The notes beneath the pieces are model-generated. The model was given only the letters and a program-made list of their open reading frames with translations, did no database searches and was not told the DNA's origin. A stretch of DNA of 64,000 nucleotides from Riptortus pedestris (Eukaryota; Arthropoda; Insecta; Hemiptera; Alydidae): assembly GCA_019009955.1 (NCBI GenBank), contig CM032230.1:31530001-31594000 (forward strand). The letters are read 5' to 3'. Below, piece after piece: positions 34,810 to 46,299 of this stretch. The stretch's first letter is position 1, and every line of letters starts with the position of its first letter. The position numbers and the translations under genes are program-made.

Positions 34810-37800
34810 GATATTAGATTTATTACAATGGGTAAACAGGAAGCTACTTTTGTTTTTCAAAGGTGCTATTCCAGCAGTTTTTCAAATTATGCTGTAATCC
34901 ATATGAAAGAAAACAATTTAGATGTTTTTATTCAAAGATCAATCTTTAAGCAAATTGAAATACCTTCATAAAATTGAACCAGTAACATCAAATAGATCAA
35001 AAACAATTTATTTTCTTGCTAGAATATTTATTTCAAAAATTGTCTGGACTATCATATAACGCATTTTAGAGACAAATAACTTCCACAATTATGTATTGTA
35101 AGGACTAAGTAGATTTTTCATATGCTACAAAATATCACACATTCTATTTATTCTTTCTTAGTGAAAAACTTAATGAAACTACACTTGGTTTTTAAGCTGG
35201 CTATAAGATATGTAAAATCCCAAGAGTAAGAGTTTCATGGAGGCTTGAAATAAAGAAATCCTTTAACACTAGTCAAAGAAAATCACTTGTAGAACAGTGC
35301 TTTATAAACATGATTGATTTTTTATAATCTAACACACAGTTAGAGGACGCACATCTAACACACTGACTAGCCCCCATTTGGTCTGATATTTGAAATTAAG
35401 TTTAATTTTACAAGAGATATAGTGTTGCGAATTATCTCTATTGGGAACAATTACATCCTCTAGTGTCAAGAAACATAACTTTTGAATTGATGTCTATTAG
35501 GTAGAATTGACAGATAATTCGCAGACATTGAATCCTGAGTAAGCATAAACCAACCTTCTTGTTAGCTTTTCAGAGGCTAAGCCCCGCCAAAGATTGATAT
35601 TACATTGTTAATACTTTGATTATGGGCCCGGCCTCTTTTTCCTGTAGGGCCACCTTCCTTTTTTTCTGAACCATATTAATGCATTCCAATATAAAATGAG
35701 ATATGGAAGTGCAAACAATTTTTGTTACTTATTTCATTTAATAAGTGACAGTAGCAAACTGGTTGTTAAATCTGCAACTTATTTTTTGTCTCGGGGTTAG
35801 CTTAGCCTATCTAATTTATTCTTTATTAATTCCAATATACTCTTTCCTTCAATGAGTATTCACTTGCAATCCTGTGTTCCAAACATAGTGCAAGTATTTA
35901 ATTTCAGTTTATTTTCAAAATTTGATAAAGTACAGCACAATCTGAAAGCTAACACAATACAAAATAGGCAGATCATTTTTTTTTTTCCTATAGGCTTATT
36001 TTAAACTTTTTGGGAATAAAAGAAGATTCAATGATAATATAAAGTAAATACAAATATTTCATTAACATTTCCTAAATCAATATACTAAAGCTCTATATCG
36101 ATGTATAAGTTTCATAATGATTTACATTTTTTAAAAAGACATTCCTTCAGTATTTTTTTAATAAGATAAACGTTTTAAATTTAAAGAATCAGAAAATGAA
36201 ACAAAAAAAAAGACAATATTTTAATCTATTCGTAGCAGATAGTATGAGAAAAAAAGAGGTAGAAAATACATATTCAATGTTTTAATCTAGGAAAGTAATA
36301 TTTAAAAATGGCTTTTCAAAATTCACCATTTCCACAAAAATTTGCTACAAATAAACAAATATTTCTTAATAAAAATAAAATTAACAATATTCTATTACAG
36401 GAAGAAAAAATGATATGATCTCTAAAAATAATACGCATACAAAATAGAATTATTTATCTGTTGAATATTGCTTTGCAAATTTATTTGAAATATCAAATTG
36501 AAAATACAGTACTTACTTGATTAAAAGAAGGTGGAGTTCGTTAAACTTTCGAATGCTACCCACAGATGCTCTAAATGGGTGCAGGCTTTTCCACCATCAG
36601 GATAAATGAATGCACTCCCACCATGTATTTGCATTAACACTGAAGATGTAAAGTGGCTTTTAGGTGACAATAGAATTGAAACCTCATACTTTTTGCACAG
36701 GGATACAGTTAATCATATAATCCCTTGCTTTATGGTTACTGCCCAATGAGATCATTTTTTTTTAGTTTAAATGAAGAATTTATAAATCCAGTAAAAATAT
36801 CAAGTGCTTCATGAACCTGGAGATAAAACCACCCTTTCTTCAAAATATCCAGCTGACTTGGTTGTATAGTGCTTACTTACAAAAGGGAATTGATTACCCA
36901 AAATTGGTGATGACACTAAATTTTATTTAGTTGTACAGATATTGGGTTTGAGGTGAGATTTGTTATCTATTACCCCCTTGCAAAGTGAATAGTTTCTTAA
37001 ATAAAAATTAACAATCTTTCATCTGAATGATACCATAATATGGCAGGGAACATATGAAGAAAACCACTCGACTTCCTTTACAAGTAATATGCCAGGCCCT
37101 GGATGGCCCATTCACCCCATATTATTCACTGTTTATCTTAAGTATATAAATCCTTAATGATCCTATTTATTTTTGTCAAACATAGGAAGAATTCGTTAGA
37201 GCCAAGGCTTAAAAGAGACTGAAAATAACACCAATATCCACAATTTCTAAATTATATTAAGCCTTTGAGACCAATTTCTGATAAATTAAAAACAACCAAC
37301 TCAAGAAATCAAAGGAAAACTGGAAAAAATACTAAGATTTTTTTATTTAATTTTAAACATTTTTTACTACAATATATTGAAAACCACAAGTGACAAAAAA
37401 ACTTTTAACATGTATGAATTTTTTACATATATCTCAAATATGTATGTATAAACTATGTATACAGCTTTAATTCCATAAACATATACATACAACTTGTAAA
37501 TATAAAATAATAACTCAATCGTAATGCAAATTGGCATACTTAAAGACAAATAAATAAAAAGGAAAGTATTGTACTATTCTTGTATGATATTTTTAAAGCT
37601 TGTTTTGTAAAACCTTTTTAGTTTTTTAATTTTTTTTTGACATTTTTCTTTTTCCAAGAATGTGACTACCTATTTACACACTAATAATTTTCATGGTACA
37701 TACCATAAGAATTCCTTTTCTTTTATAAAACCTAAAGTACTTATTTTACGACTTAAAAATTAATGGGGAAAGGATCCGTTAATTAAAAGAATATATATAT

Positions 37801-38940
37801 ATATAAATCAGACTGCAATTCTATATATATAAAATAAAAGCAATCCAGCAATCTGAATTTACATGCACTGATTGTGGGAAATAAAAGTAGTACAATCACA
37901 ACCTAAAATAAACAGGTAGACAGTATTAAATAATTAAAAATGGGTAAATCCTTAGGAGATGGTTTAAATGTTAAAGATTTATTACAATGGGTGAACAGAA
38001 AGTTATTTACAAAACAAAAAATTAAATGGACAATTTTTTTTTGCTTAACTTCATCACATATATCATTTTCAGATTTACAAATCGAAGGGGAACAGAACCA
38101 AAGAAGGAAGAGGGGAAAAGACACTTTATTTACAAGATGCTTGTGTCCAATATCCACTTGTCTTTTATTTAGTAGTCAGTAAGTCTGTCATAAATGTCAG
38201 TTTTCATAAAAACTATCAAAGTTTCTCTATACAAAATTTACTTCCAATGACAAATTTTTGATAACTAAAATAACGTATCAAAAATATGACATGTACCTAA
38301 CAAAAGAAAATACAATTACCACAAACTTTATCTAATTTTCTACAAATATTTATATATTATTTAAACAGAAACTATATGTTTTGTCTTCAATTAATGATCA
38401 ACTATAATTACATAAACATATGAATTTTACATAATGTTTATATAATTAAACTTCATTTGTCATTGCACTATATGAACTAAAAAAAAATTGTCCTTATAAA
38501 AACTACAAGAATATGTTATAAATAATATATATTTATAATTAAATTAACACAAAAGATAAAATCTTATTTGGCAACCAGCCAAATCTGCTCGCAAATTGTC
38601 CATTGTTTCATCTGTTGTCTTCACTTGTATATGTTTAAAATTCATATGGCTCTGCTGATACCATTTATCTACAAACAAATAACATTCGTTAAAATAACTT
38701 GCCAATATTCCTGTGGAAAAAAAACACACACACACACACACAAGATCATGTGACATTTCTAGATTTTTAAAGTTTAACTAATTTATATTGAGACATTTTA
38801 GAATGGCTGATACACTAACGATACTTGCTACGTGCTGAGGTTTAGTGACCGGCAGATATGTTTGAATCAGTTTTTATAATTATTAATTCTTCAGAAACTT
38901 TTATGTGTAAAAGTAAAATTATTTCTAAAACCAAATATTT
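34810..38940. other. AT-rich DNA downstream of the 39-kb gene, no gene recognised
   Basis: Unlike the DNA to the left, this stretch has few recognisable repeats. Minus-strand polyadenylation hexamers (TTTATT on the plus strand) occur, the first after the gene's stop at 38,945-38,950, so part could be extended 3' UTR of the minus-strand gene. A (CA)n tract lies at 38,724-38,742. Open frames at 37,903-38,182 on both strands show no domain. Confidence 0.45.
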
Positions 38941-38944
38941 GAGT

Positions 38945-38950
38945 TTTATT
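38945..38950 (-). terminator. Candidate polyadenylation signal for the 39-kb gene
   Basis: AATAAA on the minus strand, about 230 nt past the stop codon at 39,180. Other copies lie further downstream, so the site used is uncertain. Confidence 0.4.
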
Positions 38951-39179
38951 GAAATCGACAATTATTTGAACATATATAAATTACTAGCATCGATTAGTAA
39001 ATCTTAAATTGGGAATTAATCTAAATTGAATACTATTATTAAATAACTACATTAAACTATGGAAAAGAGACAAAAAAGAAACCAAGGATAATGAGGCACA
39101 TTTTTCATATACATTTATCTGTTTAAAAATAAAGAATAAATAAGATATGAAGACTAACAAAAGGTGGATATGAAGAGGT

Positions 39180-41667
39180 TTACTGTGCAGGTGTGGGTGA
39201 TGCATCTTCGGACTTAGCTGCTTCACCTCCTTCTGTTGAGTTTTCTTCGGGCTTACTCTCAGAGTTTACTGTTGCAGATTCTGTAGGAGCATCTGGTTCG
39301 GTTTCACCACCACCTTCTTCATTTGTATCTTTATTTTCCTCCGCTTCTTCATCCTATTTAATGAAATACATAAAAAAGTAAATACATGCGGTAACAGGAT
39401 GAGAAAATAATAAGTTCCACATACACACGCAAAAAAACAACAACACTAAAACCCAACTTAAGTAGAAATGATATTCAATAATGCTAAGTTAAGAGTTTTA
39501 ATATTAGTTTCAGAGATGAATATAAGGGGACTGTATTTTATTTCATTAGAAATTTGTGCTACTATCTATCTTTTTATTTTCTTTAGATTAATCGACAAAT
39601 ATATGAAGTTCAGACAGGTGCAAAAGAATCCAAATGAAAGGTTGATAGCCTAAGTAAATTAAACCACATTGGTGATTTTATTAATGACAATGGATAGACT
39701 TTTAAATTTGAGGAATAGAACAGCTTGCTTAGAGGACTAATTAATACCTTTACTTATTCGTCATAAGTTTGAAATAAAGAAAATATAAATCTTAATATCT
39801 GATAAAATTGAATAAACATTATTATTTTTTTTTTGCTTCATATCTAAAGCAGCATTTTTCTCTAATAGAGATCTGATCTCTATAGAACACTTAAAAATTA
39901 ATAGGAAAAATTCAAATTTTAAAACAAACAAGAATCAACAGGTTGATAATATGCACCCCCCCCCCCCAGAATTAATGGATAACATACAGGATAATTTATG
40001 TTATAAATTTTATATAATGGTTAAGCTAACAGGTAAGCCATCATAACACATATTTATTTTATCATTGAGGGAACATAAGTTAAATCAATTGGATAATATT
40101 TGAAAACAGTTTCTCAGTCTTAAAGCATTCACAACTTAACACATTAATACTGAAGGAGAAGTCAACAGCATCCTTTCTCTTTTGAGAGGGAAACACTTGG
40201 CCAATAAGAGTCTAAGGTTCAACAATGGGGACACCTCATTGGATGTCCTCTCCCCCCACTCCAAATTATTTCAAACACTAACAGACCCTTATTACAAAGT
40301 TTCTGTATCTTTCAAACTATTATTAAGCATTTTATAAGTTAAGAAAATTAAGGCTGTACCTTAGAAGTAGTTTCTGACTTCTCAGGTTCTTTTGCTGGTT
40401 CACCTTCACCATTAGCCCCAGTGCTTTCTGATTTCTCTTCATCTTCATCTTTTGTTTCCTCGTCCTCTTCTTTTTTACCTCTGCCTCTCCCTCGGCCTAA
40501 CAATAATAATATACAAAAATTTAATAGAATCTCCACAATTTCTACATAATATTTAAAATATATATACATATTCAGAAGTTAAAAATAAATATATCGCTTC
40601 GAAGTCTGATCAAAGCACTCAACTGCTACGAGGAATGCTCAAATCCTCGGCCTAAATATCATCATAAAAAATTATAAAAATTAAGAAAAAAAAATAAATA
40701 AACGAACCTTTGGCAGGTGTTTTCTTCTCTTTTTTGACGGGAGGAGGTGTAGGGACTGATCCTCGCATAGAAGATCTTGTTGTTCTCCTGCCTTCCGTAG
40801 CATTTTCATCTTTATTAAAACCCTAAGCAGAAATAATAAAATTTATATGCACATATATAACAATAAAAATTCAAATAAAATTATTATTGTAAAATCAAGT
40901 ACCTTTAATGTGGCTTCACCTTCCTGAATAGTCCTGGCTAGGCTTGAACCTCTTTTGCCTGCTTTCCTACCTCTCTTGGCTGGGGTCTCTTCGTTGCTTT
41001 CCTAAACATTATTAAGTAATTATAAAAATAAATCTTAAAAAATAAACACTTAAATTTTATTTAAAAAACGAATAATCGTAAAAGTCATACATGAGCCATT
41101 AGACTTTGAGCTTCAAGACAATAGGTTAAACGAGCACAAGCGTCCTTAGAAGTTGGAGAACTGCAAACGCTAGATTTCAAATAATGAACATACGTCACCA
41201 AGGACAATAGTATAACGGACTACAAAACTCGGTTGAGAATCGAGTTAAAAATAGCACAAACTGATTAAAAAAGTGCATAAATCTTCCCGAAAGAAATAAC
41301 GTACGTATTTCATTAATAAAATTTGATTTCGAAGTATTGGAGGGAAAACGCCTCAGCTTACGAGCAACATGGCGTCTGCAGCTTACAATATTTACATAAA
41401 TAAGCACTCCTTTGAGGAGATAAGTAATAACAGTAACAAACAAAAGAAAATAATTCCTAATAAAATTAAATATGAAATCCAGGGCTTTTAACTTAAAATC
41501 TCAAAATATTTCTAAGGCGGGTAAACTGTAGAAACATGCTCAAAGCTCTGAGCGGACTAATCACGGAGCTAAGTTATTGATATACAAGAATGAAAACAAA
41601 ACAAGCTTACCTTGTTAACATTTTCGACTGAATTTTCTGTCTTCACTTCACCACTGTTTTCCGACAT
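39180..41667 (-). CDS. Acidic, AT-hook/HMGN-like nuclear protein, 193 aa, five coding exons
   Basis: Coding exons on the minus strand: 41,611-41,667, 40,903-41,001, 40,708-40,822, 40,360-40,496 and 39,180-39,353. All introns are GT-AG and phases fit, giving 193 residues from MSENSGEVKTENS to ASPTPAQ and a TAA stop. The protein has no globular domain. Basic patches PAKRGRKAGKRGS (about residues 25-37) and PPPVKKEKKTPAK (about 79-90), and an RGRGRGKK run at the exon 3/4 junction, are AT-hook- or NLS-like. The C-terminal half is very rich in Glu, Asp, Ser and Thr. This composition is typical of nucleosome-binding HMGN/HMGA-type or other disordered chromatin proteins; nuclear location and DNA or nucleosome binding are inferred. 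CTTTACAG just upstream of the ATG could be a 5' UTR splice acceptor. Divergently paired with POP7. Gene structure is secure, family assignment is not. Confidence 0.85.
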
Positions 41668-42245
41668 TTTAACTGAAGCTGTAAAGACGTTTAAAACTTA
41701 TAAATAAGAAGCAGCAAGATGAGCAACGCACGACCGGCCAATGTTGTTTTACAAGTCTTCAGTTAGCGGTAGCGTCAGTTCCCACTGCGCACGCGCTCCC
41801 AAGCTTCTCTTATCGGTTTTATTCAAATATTTTCAGAAAGCAATATTATTATTCTGAGTGGTATTTTTAAAAAAAATTCTAAATTTATATATTGCCCATT
41901 AATTTTGTATTTTGCGAAAGAAAAAGAAAATATATGAACCTTATATAGCAAGGACGCAAAGCATGATAGTAATCGATAGTTCCATTAAAATTTCTTTAAG
42001 TTTTCTGTCAGGAATATATGATAACTTATATTTTAGAATTTATTTGATCTCGCCTGCATTAATTAATCTGATATTTTTACTAATTGGAAACGTAATCAGT
42101 AATAATTATAGATACCCAAATAAATGCTAAATTCACATATATCGATATGAAACCTTCCATTGTGTTAATGAATTTAGAATTTGTAACCTGCTGTTATCTT
42201 ATGTTACGTTTTGAAAAATTGTAATTTTTAAGTGAAATTGGTTTG
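41668..42245. promoter_or_regulatory. Divergent promoter region between the acidic-protein gene and POP7
   Basis: The two start codons are 578 bp apart, head to head. The region holds a GC-richer core (about 41,725-41,810) with GGCCAAT (CCAAT box, 41,736-41,742) and TGCGCACGCGC (NRF1-like, 41,786-41,796). A perfect TATCGATA (DRE/DREF-type octamer, 42,140-42,147) lies about 100 bp before the POP7 ATG. No clear TATA box sits at a plausible distance. These motifs are typical of insect housekeeping promoters; binding is inferred. Confidence 0.6.
42140..42147. promoter_or_regulatory. DRE-type octamer upstream of POP7
   Basis: TATCGATA, a perfect palindromic match to the DREF-binding element known from Drosophila core promoters, 98 bp before the ATG. 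Confidence 0.5.
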
Positions 42246-45178
42246 ATGGACGAAGAGAGTTCTAAAAGCCTACCTAAGACAAGTCATTTGAAGGAATATA
42301 GCAAGAGACAGCGGTATAAATCGGAATCAAACCATGTTTTCAGGAAGAGAGTTCCTCCACGAGATACTAGAAGACCAAATGACATTTACGTAACTAATAA
42401 ATCGGATTTTAAGGTCCTTGTCATTTGTTAACATTTAAGCCACTAAAATTTATTGTGTATATTTTCGTATTGATGTGTTGTTAACTTTATTACATTTGTG
42501 GAGAAACTCTGCCAATCAGTTTCAGGTTATCGAATTATTTGCGATAATATAATTCTTTTTCAAATGTAGGGACAACTGGCTCAGTGCTTCCAGTTATTTG
42601 ATAAAGGAGAAAATGAAATAGTCCTTCATGGTTTAGGAGCTGCAATTCCTAGGACTGTAAATCTTGCCCTTCAAATTGAAGAGAAATGTTCAGGGACTTG
42701 TGAAGTTGATGTTCAAACGCAAACTACTCACTTAGTTGGCAAGTTGAAATGATTTTTGTTTATTCTATGTATTTTAAGCCATTGAGTTTTAATATACAAC
42801 TGTTAAATGTCATTTACATGTAGATACGTTTTATTGTTGTTACAGTATTTACTCACATAATTTCGCCTAAGGGTGTTTTCTGTTTAGTAGAGGCTTTTGC
42901 AGTCTTATCAGTCAGTATATCCTATTCTGCTAGAATTTTTTTTTTAAATAGCTATTTATTAATACATATATCTAGAGTAGACGTTTGATACTGTTAACTA
43001 GAAACTGGTGGTTGGCTGCCTACGTAAAATAGAAATAGATTGGAAAGACAGAAGGTCAATTTGGAATATTTATAAAAGTCATTAATGAATGTGGAAGAGA
43101 AGCTAGAATTAAGAAAGTTATTAGACAAGGATGCTATCTGTCACCTTATCTGTTCAATATGTGTATTCCCACAATGGTTCGTTGTGTATGGGTAAAACCC
43201 TACATTAAGTTGAAATAAAAAAAAATCTGCTTATAAGTTCTAAATAAGGTATGTGAAAGCAAAAGTCTTATCGAGGCCACAGAAAAAAGGAGAGTGAAAC
43301 TTTATGGGCATATCATAAGTCACCAAAACTAAGCACAAATATATTTGAATTTGAGATTCTCGGGCATAGGAAATCTTATTTTGAAGACATCAAAAATTTT
43401 ACAGATTTCAGTGGGTATAGTAGTATGTAAAGAACAGCTTCTGAAAGAACACAGTGGTTGCAACTACAAGGTGTAGCCGTTAGATCATGATGATCATTAG
43501 TATTTATTGAGTTGCTTCTGCAAAATTTGTGTTAACTCTTTTTGGGTGGCTAAAATTTCAGAAGAATGGTGTTTATGATGGACCACTGTTTGATTTATTT
43601 ATATGAAAAAAATCATACTGAGTAATTTTTAAAAATGCTAGTTTCTGGTGTTTTGAATCCTTACATGGTGGAGTTATGGATAGTTGAAGTTATTTGTTCG
43701 GGTTCATTTTGTCAAATTATACTCTGCCCATAAGTATACAGTAGAAATTGGTTGATTATGATTACTGTTTTTTCATGACTTTCTAATTTTTCAGCCAATT
43801 TCTCTTAGTTTTCTGCTAAGAAAATTATTTCTTGAATCGTTTGTTATTATCAGTTAAATGACAGAGTATGTGTTTCCTAGTATATAATATTTAGCGATGG
43901 GAAGAATATTTATGTAACAGAAGAAAGTAAAAAAAAAAAAAACGATTTCTGAATATTTAAGTGAGCATCTTCCCCCTCCTTAGGGTGATGATACCTCTTA
44001 TACCCCACTCATGGCTGTGATGTTATAATAACTTCTTTTCTACTTTTGTATTAACTATTAGTATTAAATCAATGTTACTAATGAACTCCTTATATGACAA
44101 GTTCCTTTAAAATTTATCTTACCTGTTTAGTTTAATATTTGTTATTAATTTGAGTATATCAGTATTTCACTACATTTAGGTGAGTATTCTAGCCATTTAA
44201 TTTGTTTACCAAGGTTCGTTTCTCTGAGATCAAGAAAAAAGTCTAGCATTACTTGTAAATATACACCATTTTCCTCTTAATATTTATCTTTTGTTCATTA
44301 TTATTTACTTCCACTTTATGCTACTAGGCTAATCGGGATGGGTTATCTACAAGTTACCACCCTTTTCTAGCTATGGTGGGCTCAAGGAGTTTATTTAATG
44401 AGCCTGTCACTAAATAAATTTTTACTGCCCAGGGCGGGAATCTAACCCATCACTCCAGGCCTACCACGCAAGATTAAGACCAATGCAATATTAATCATGA
44501 CTTGCCCCACAACGTCATTGTATGGCATTTTAAAATTGATTTGTCAGAAGTAGGTCCCCATCATTAATGTGTAAAATATTATTGTCATTATAATGCATCT
44601 ATTTATTAAAGAAAAATCAAGAATATTATTGTTTATGAATGCAATGTATTTAGTGTATATTTTCCTAGACTTTTAATTTTTACTTTTCCTTTCTTTAAGA
44701 TCTACATCCATGTAATAAGTTTATTTCTAATTCTACATTTGTTCCTTTACATTTCACCTGCTCTTTGAGATGTATCAGACCACTTTTATTATTCTCCTTT
44801 TCACCCCCCCCCCTCCTCATTTTATTGTCTTTTCTTTTGAAAAAATGAACAATTGGTATTGTGCACATTGCAAAATTATGCAAAAATTCAAAGCCAAAGT
44901 GTGAAGTGCTCTGTAAGAGTAAATATTATGGATTATATATCTTGAACGTATTGTTTAATTATGACTTCAATGGCTGGAGCTGGGTTCTTTTTTTATTTAA
45001 TTAATGAGCTAATACTGTAATTTCATTTAAAATAGCTTATTTATTTTAGTATTTTTTTAGCAGACTTCCCTTGAGGGAAATCAGCTATTGAGGTCGTACT
45101 CATGACGCGATTTTCAAAAAATTTCCTCAAATGTCCATCAATCCTACCCAGGAGATGATGAAATTGAGGTCCGTTCAA

Positions 45179-45218
<40 letters not shown>

Positions 45219-46299
45219 CTGTTAACACTCTAGCGGTCGCAATTTTTGTTTAATCGTCACCAAACTCTGTATTTAATCGTTTTATGTAAAAAGGAAGATC
45301 AAGTTCGTTAACGGCTGAAATCGGACCAGTGAGAGGGGGGGATTTTCAAAAATTCGAAATATCTCCGTTATTATGCATCGGATCGAAAACTTGTATAGAA
45401 CCAATCTTATTGCAAATTAAATTTACTATAAACATTGTTATATACATTTATTCTCTATCTTGAACATTAACCGAGATATTTGCATTTTTGCTGACTGTGG
45501 TCAGGTATTGTTCGGATTAGTTCGGCCGTTTTCATAACTTCTCGGCTCAGGTGGAAGCTTCTTCTAACCATACCTTACCTTCATTACTTTGTGTGATTTA
45601 TGCAAATACGATAACAAGATAATTAAAAATTAGTTAGAAAAAGTGTGTTTTATTATGGTTTTTGGCTTCAGAGCACATCAAATTGGAAAAAAACTTCAGT
45701 GTAAAATCATTTTAAAATATGATTTTCTATCAGAATCCTTCATTAAACTTATGTTTTCTATTAGAACTTCCAGTTAGATGTGCTAACTGAAAACTGGAAG
45801 AGGTTAAGTATATAGACTTCAGTACCAAGAGAAACTTCATTCTCTATTTTGATTGACTCTTGAAAAAAAGGGGAAAGCAGGAAGTTTGAAAGATCCTGCA
45901 TATGTCTATATTTATGTATAAAGTTTTGAATCAACCATATTTTTGTCATCTCCTGGGTAGGATCATTGGTCATTTGAAGAAATTTTTGAAAACCAATGTA
46001 ATGGGGTCAAGGCTCATTAACTGATCCCAATTAAGGGAAATTTGCTAAAAGGTAAGTGATCTCAAGGAAAACTCCGTGCATGTGCAGGTTTATTGTGACA
46101 GGGTATTTGTTATGGCTGCAATATTTTTCACGGAATTATTTAAATGTATCATGGTAGTGATTTAATTTATCATTCTCTTTATTTTACAGATGATTTAGAA
46201 CCAACCTCTGATAATCAGGAGGCGAGAAACCAAACAAGATCAAACTCATCAGTTAAAATTAGAATATTTAAAACAAACAAACCATGTTCTTCTCCTTAG
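42246..46299 (+). CDS. POP7: Ribonuclease P/MRP protein subunit p20 (POP7), 148 aa, three exons
   Basis: Exons 42,246-42,413, 42,570-42,738 and 46,190-46,299. The product (MDEESSKSLP to NKPCSSP) matches POP7/Rpp20, an Alba-fold subunit of RNase P and RNase MRP that pairs with Rpp25 in tRNA and rRNA processing. Hallmarks are DIYVTNKSDFKGQLAQC (about 46-62), the HGLGAAIPRTVNLALQ helix (76-91) and the C-terminal strand SSVKIRIFK (about 133-141). Human POP7 is 140 residues. Start: the ATG at 42,246 has a weak context (T at -3, G at +4). Intron 1 (156 nt) is GT-AG. Intron 2 (3,451 nt) fits only as GC-AG: the donor GTTG|GCAAGT keeps the frame (LVDDLEP, like LVDELEP in vertebrates). Retaining it would end the protein at a TGA at 42,750-42,752. 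The last 16 nt overlap TMEM203. Confidence 0.93.
43030..43490 (+). mobile_element. Internally deleted LINE fragment in POP7 intron 2
   Basis: VIRQGCYLSPYLFNMCI at about 43,110-43,160 is RT motif B of a non-LTR retrotransposon (family form VRQGC.LSP.LFN). It jumps to a segment near 43,240 reading NKVCESKSLIEATEKRRVKLYGHII, the end of the RT ORF, and to a terminal block (43,385-43,430) shared with the fragment at 1,975-2,690. Stops interrupt it. Confidence 0.75.
44328..44510 (-). mobile_element. tRNA-derived SINE copy in POP7 intron 2
   Basis: Contains the tail (GGGATGGGTTATCTACAAG), CTGTCACTAAATAAATTTT, and on the minus strand the B-box region GGGTTAGATTCCCGCCC and CATTGGTCTTAATC. It aligns along its length with the copy at 29,947-30,130. 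It is antisense to POP7 transcription. Confidence 0.75.
45057..45545 (-). mobile_element. HINE/DINE-like element in POP7 intron 2
   Basis: Begins at the terminal palindrome (AGCAGACTTCCCTTGAGGG), then AGGTCGTACTCATGACGCG, the TA array, GTTAACACTCTAGCGGTCGC, GTTCGTTAACGGCTGAAATC, TTATTATGCATCGGATCG and CTATCTTGAACATTAACCG. Its right part shares a GTGGTCAGG..TTCGG..GGCCGTTTTCATAACT segment with the copy at 26,912-27,627. The other terminus is missing. Confidence 0.8.
45182..45215. repeat. (TA)n microsatellite inside the element
   Basis: About 17 TA units at the same internal position as at 27,040 and 7,815. Confidence 0.95.
45905..46048 (+). mobile_element. 3' fragment of the HINE/DINE-like element, 140 bp before POP7 exon 3
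   Basis: GTCATCTCCTGGGTAGGATC, ATTGGTCATTTGAAG and AATTAAGGGAAATTTGCTAA are the 3' end of the element. It ends 142 bp upstream of the exon 3 acceptor shared by the POP7/TMEM203 transcript. Confidence 0.75.

Noticed and set aside
38568..38756. Overlapping open frames on both strands at a CA tract
   Set aside because: Low-complexity tract with no domain or splice context.
39193..39381. Plus-strand open frame across the last exon of the acidic-protein gene
   Set aside because: It is the antisense shadow of a spliced minus-strand exon with clear splice sites and stop.
42570..42752. POP7 ending at the TGA at 42,750 as a complete two-exon protein
   Set aside because: It would lack the conserved C-terminal part of the Alba fold, which is found intact and in phase at 46,190-46,299 with a GC donor.
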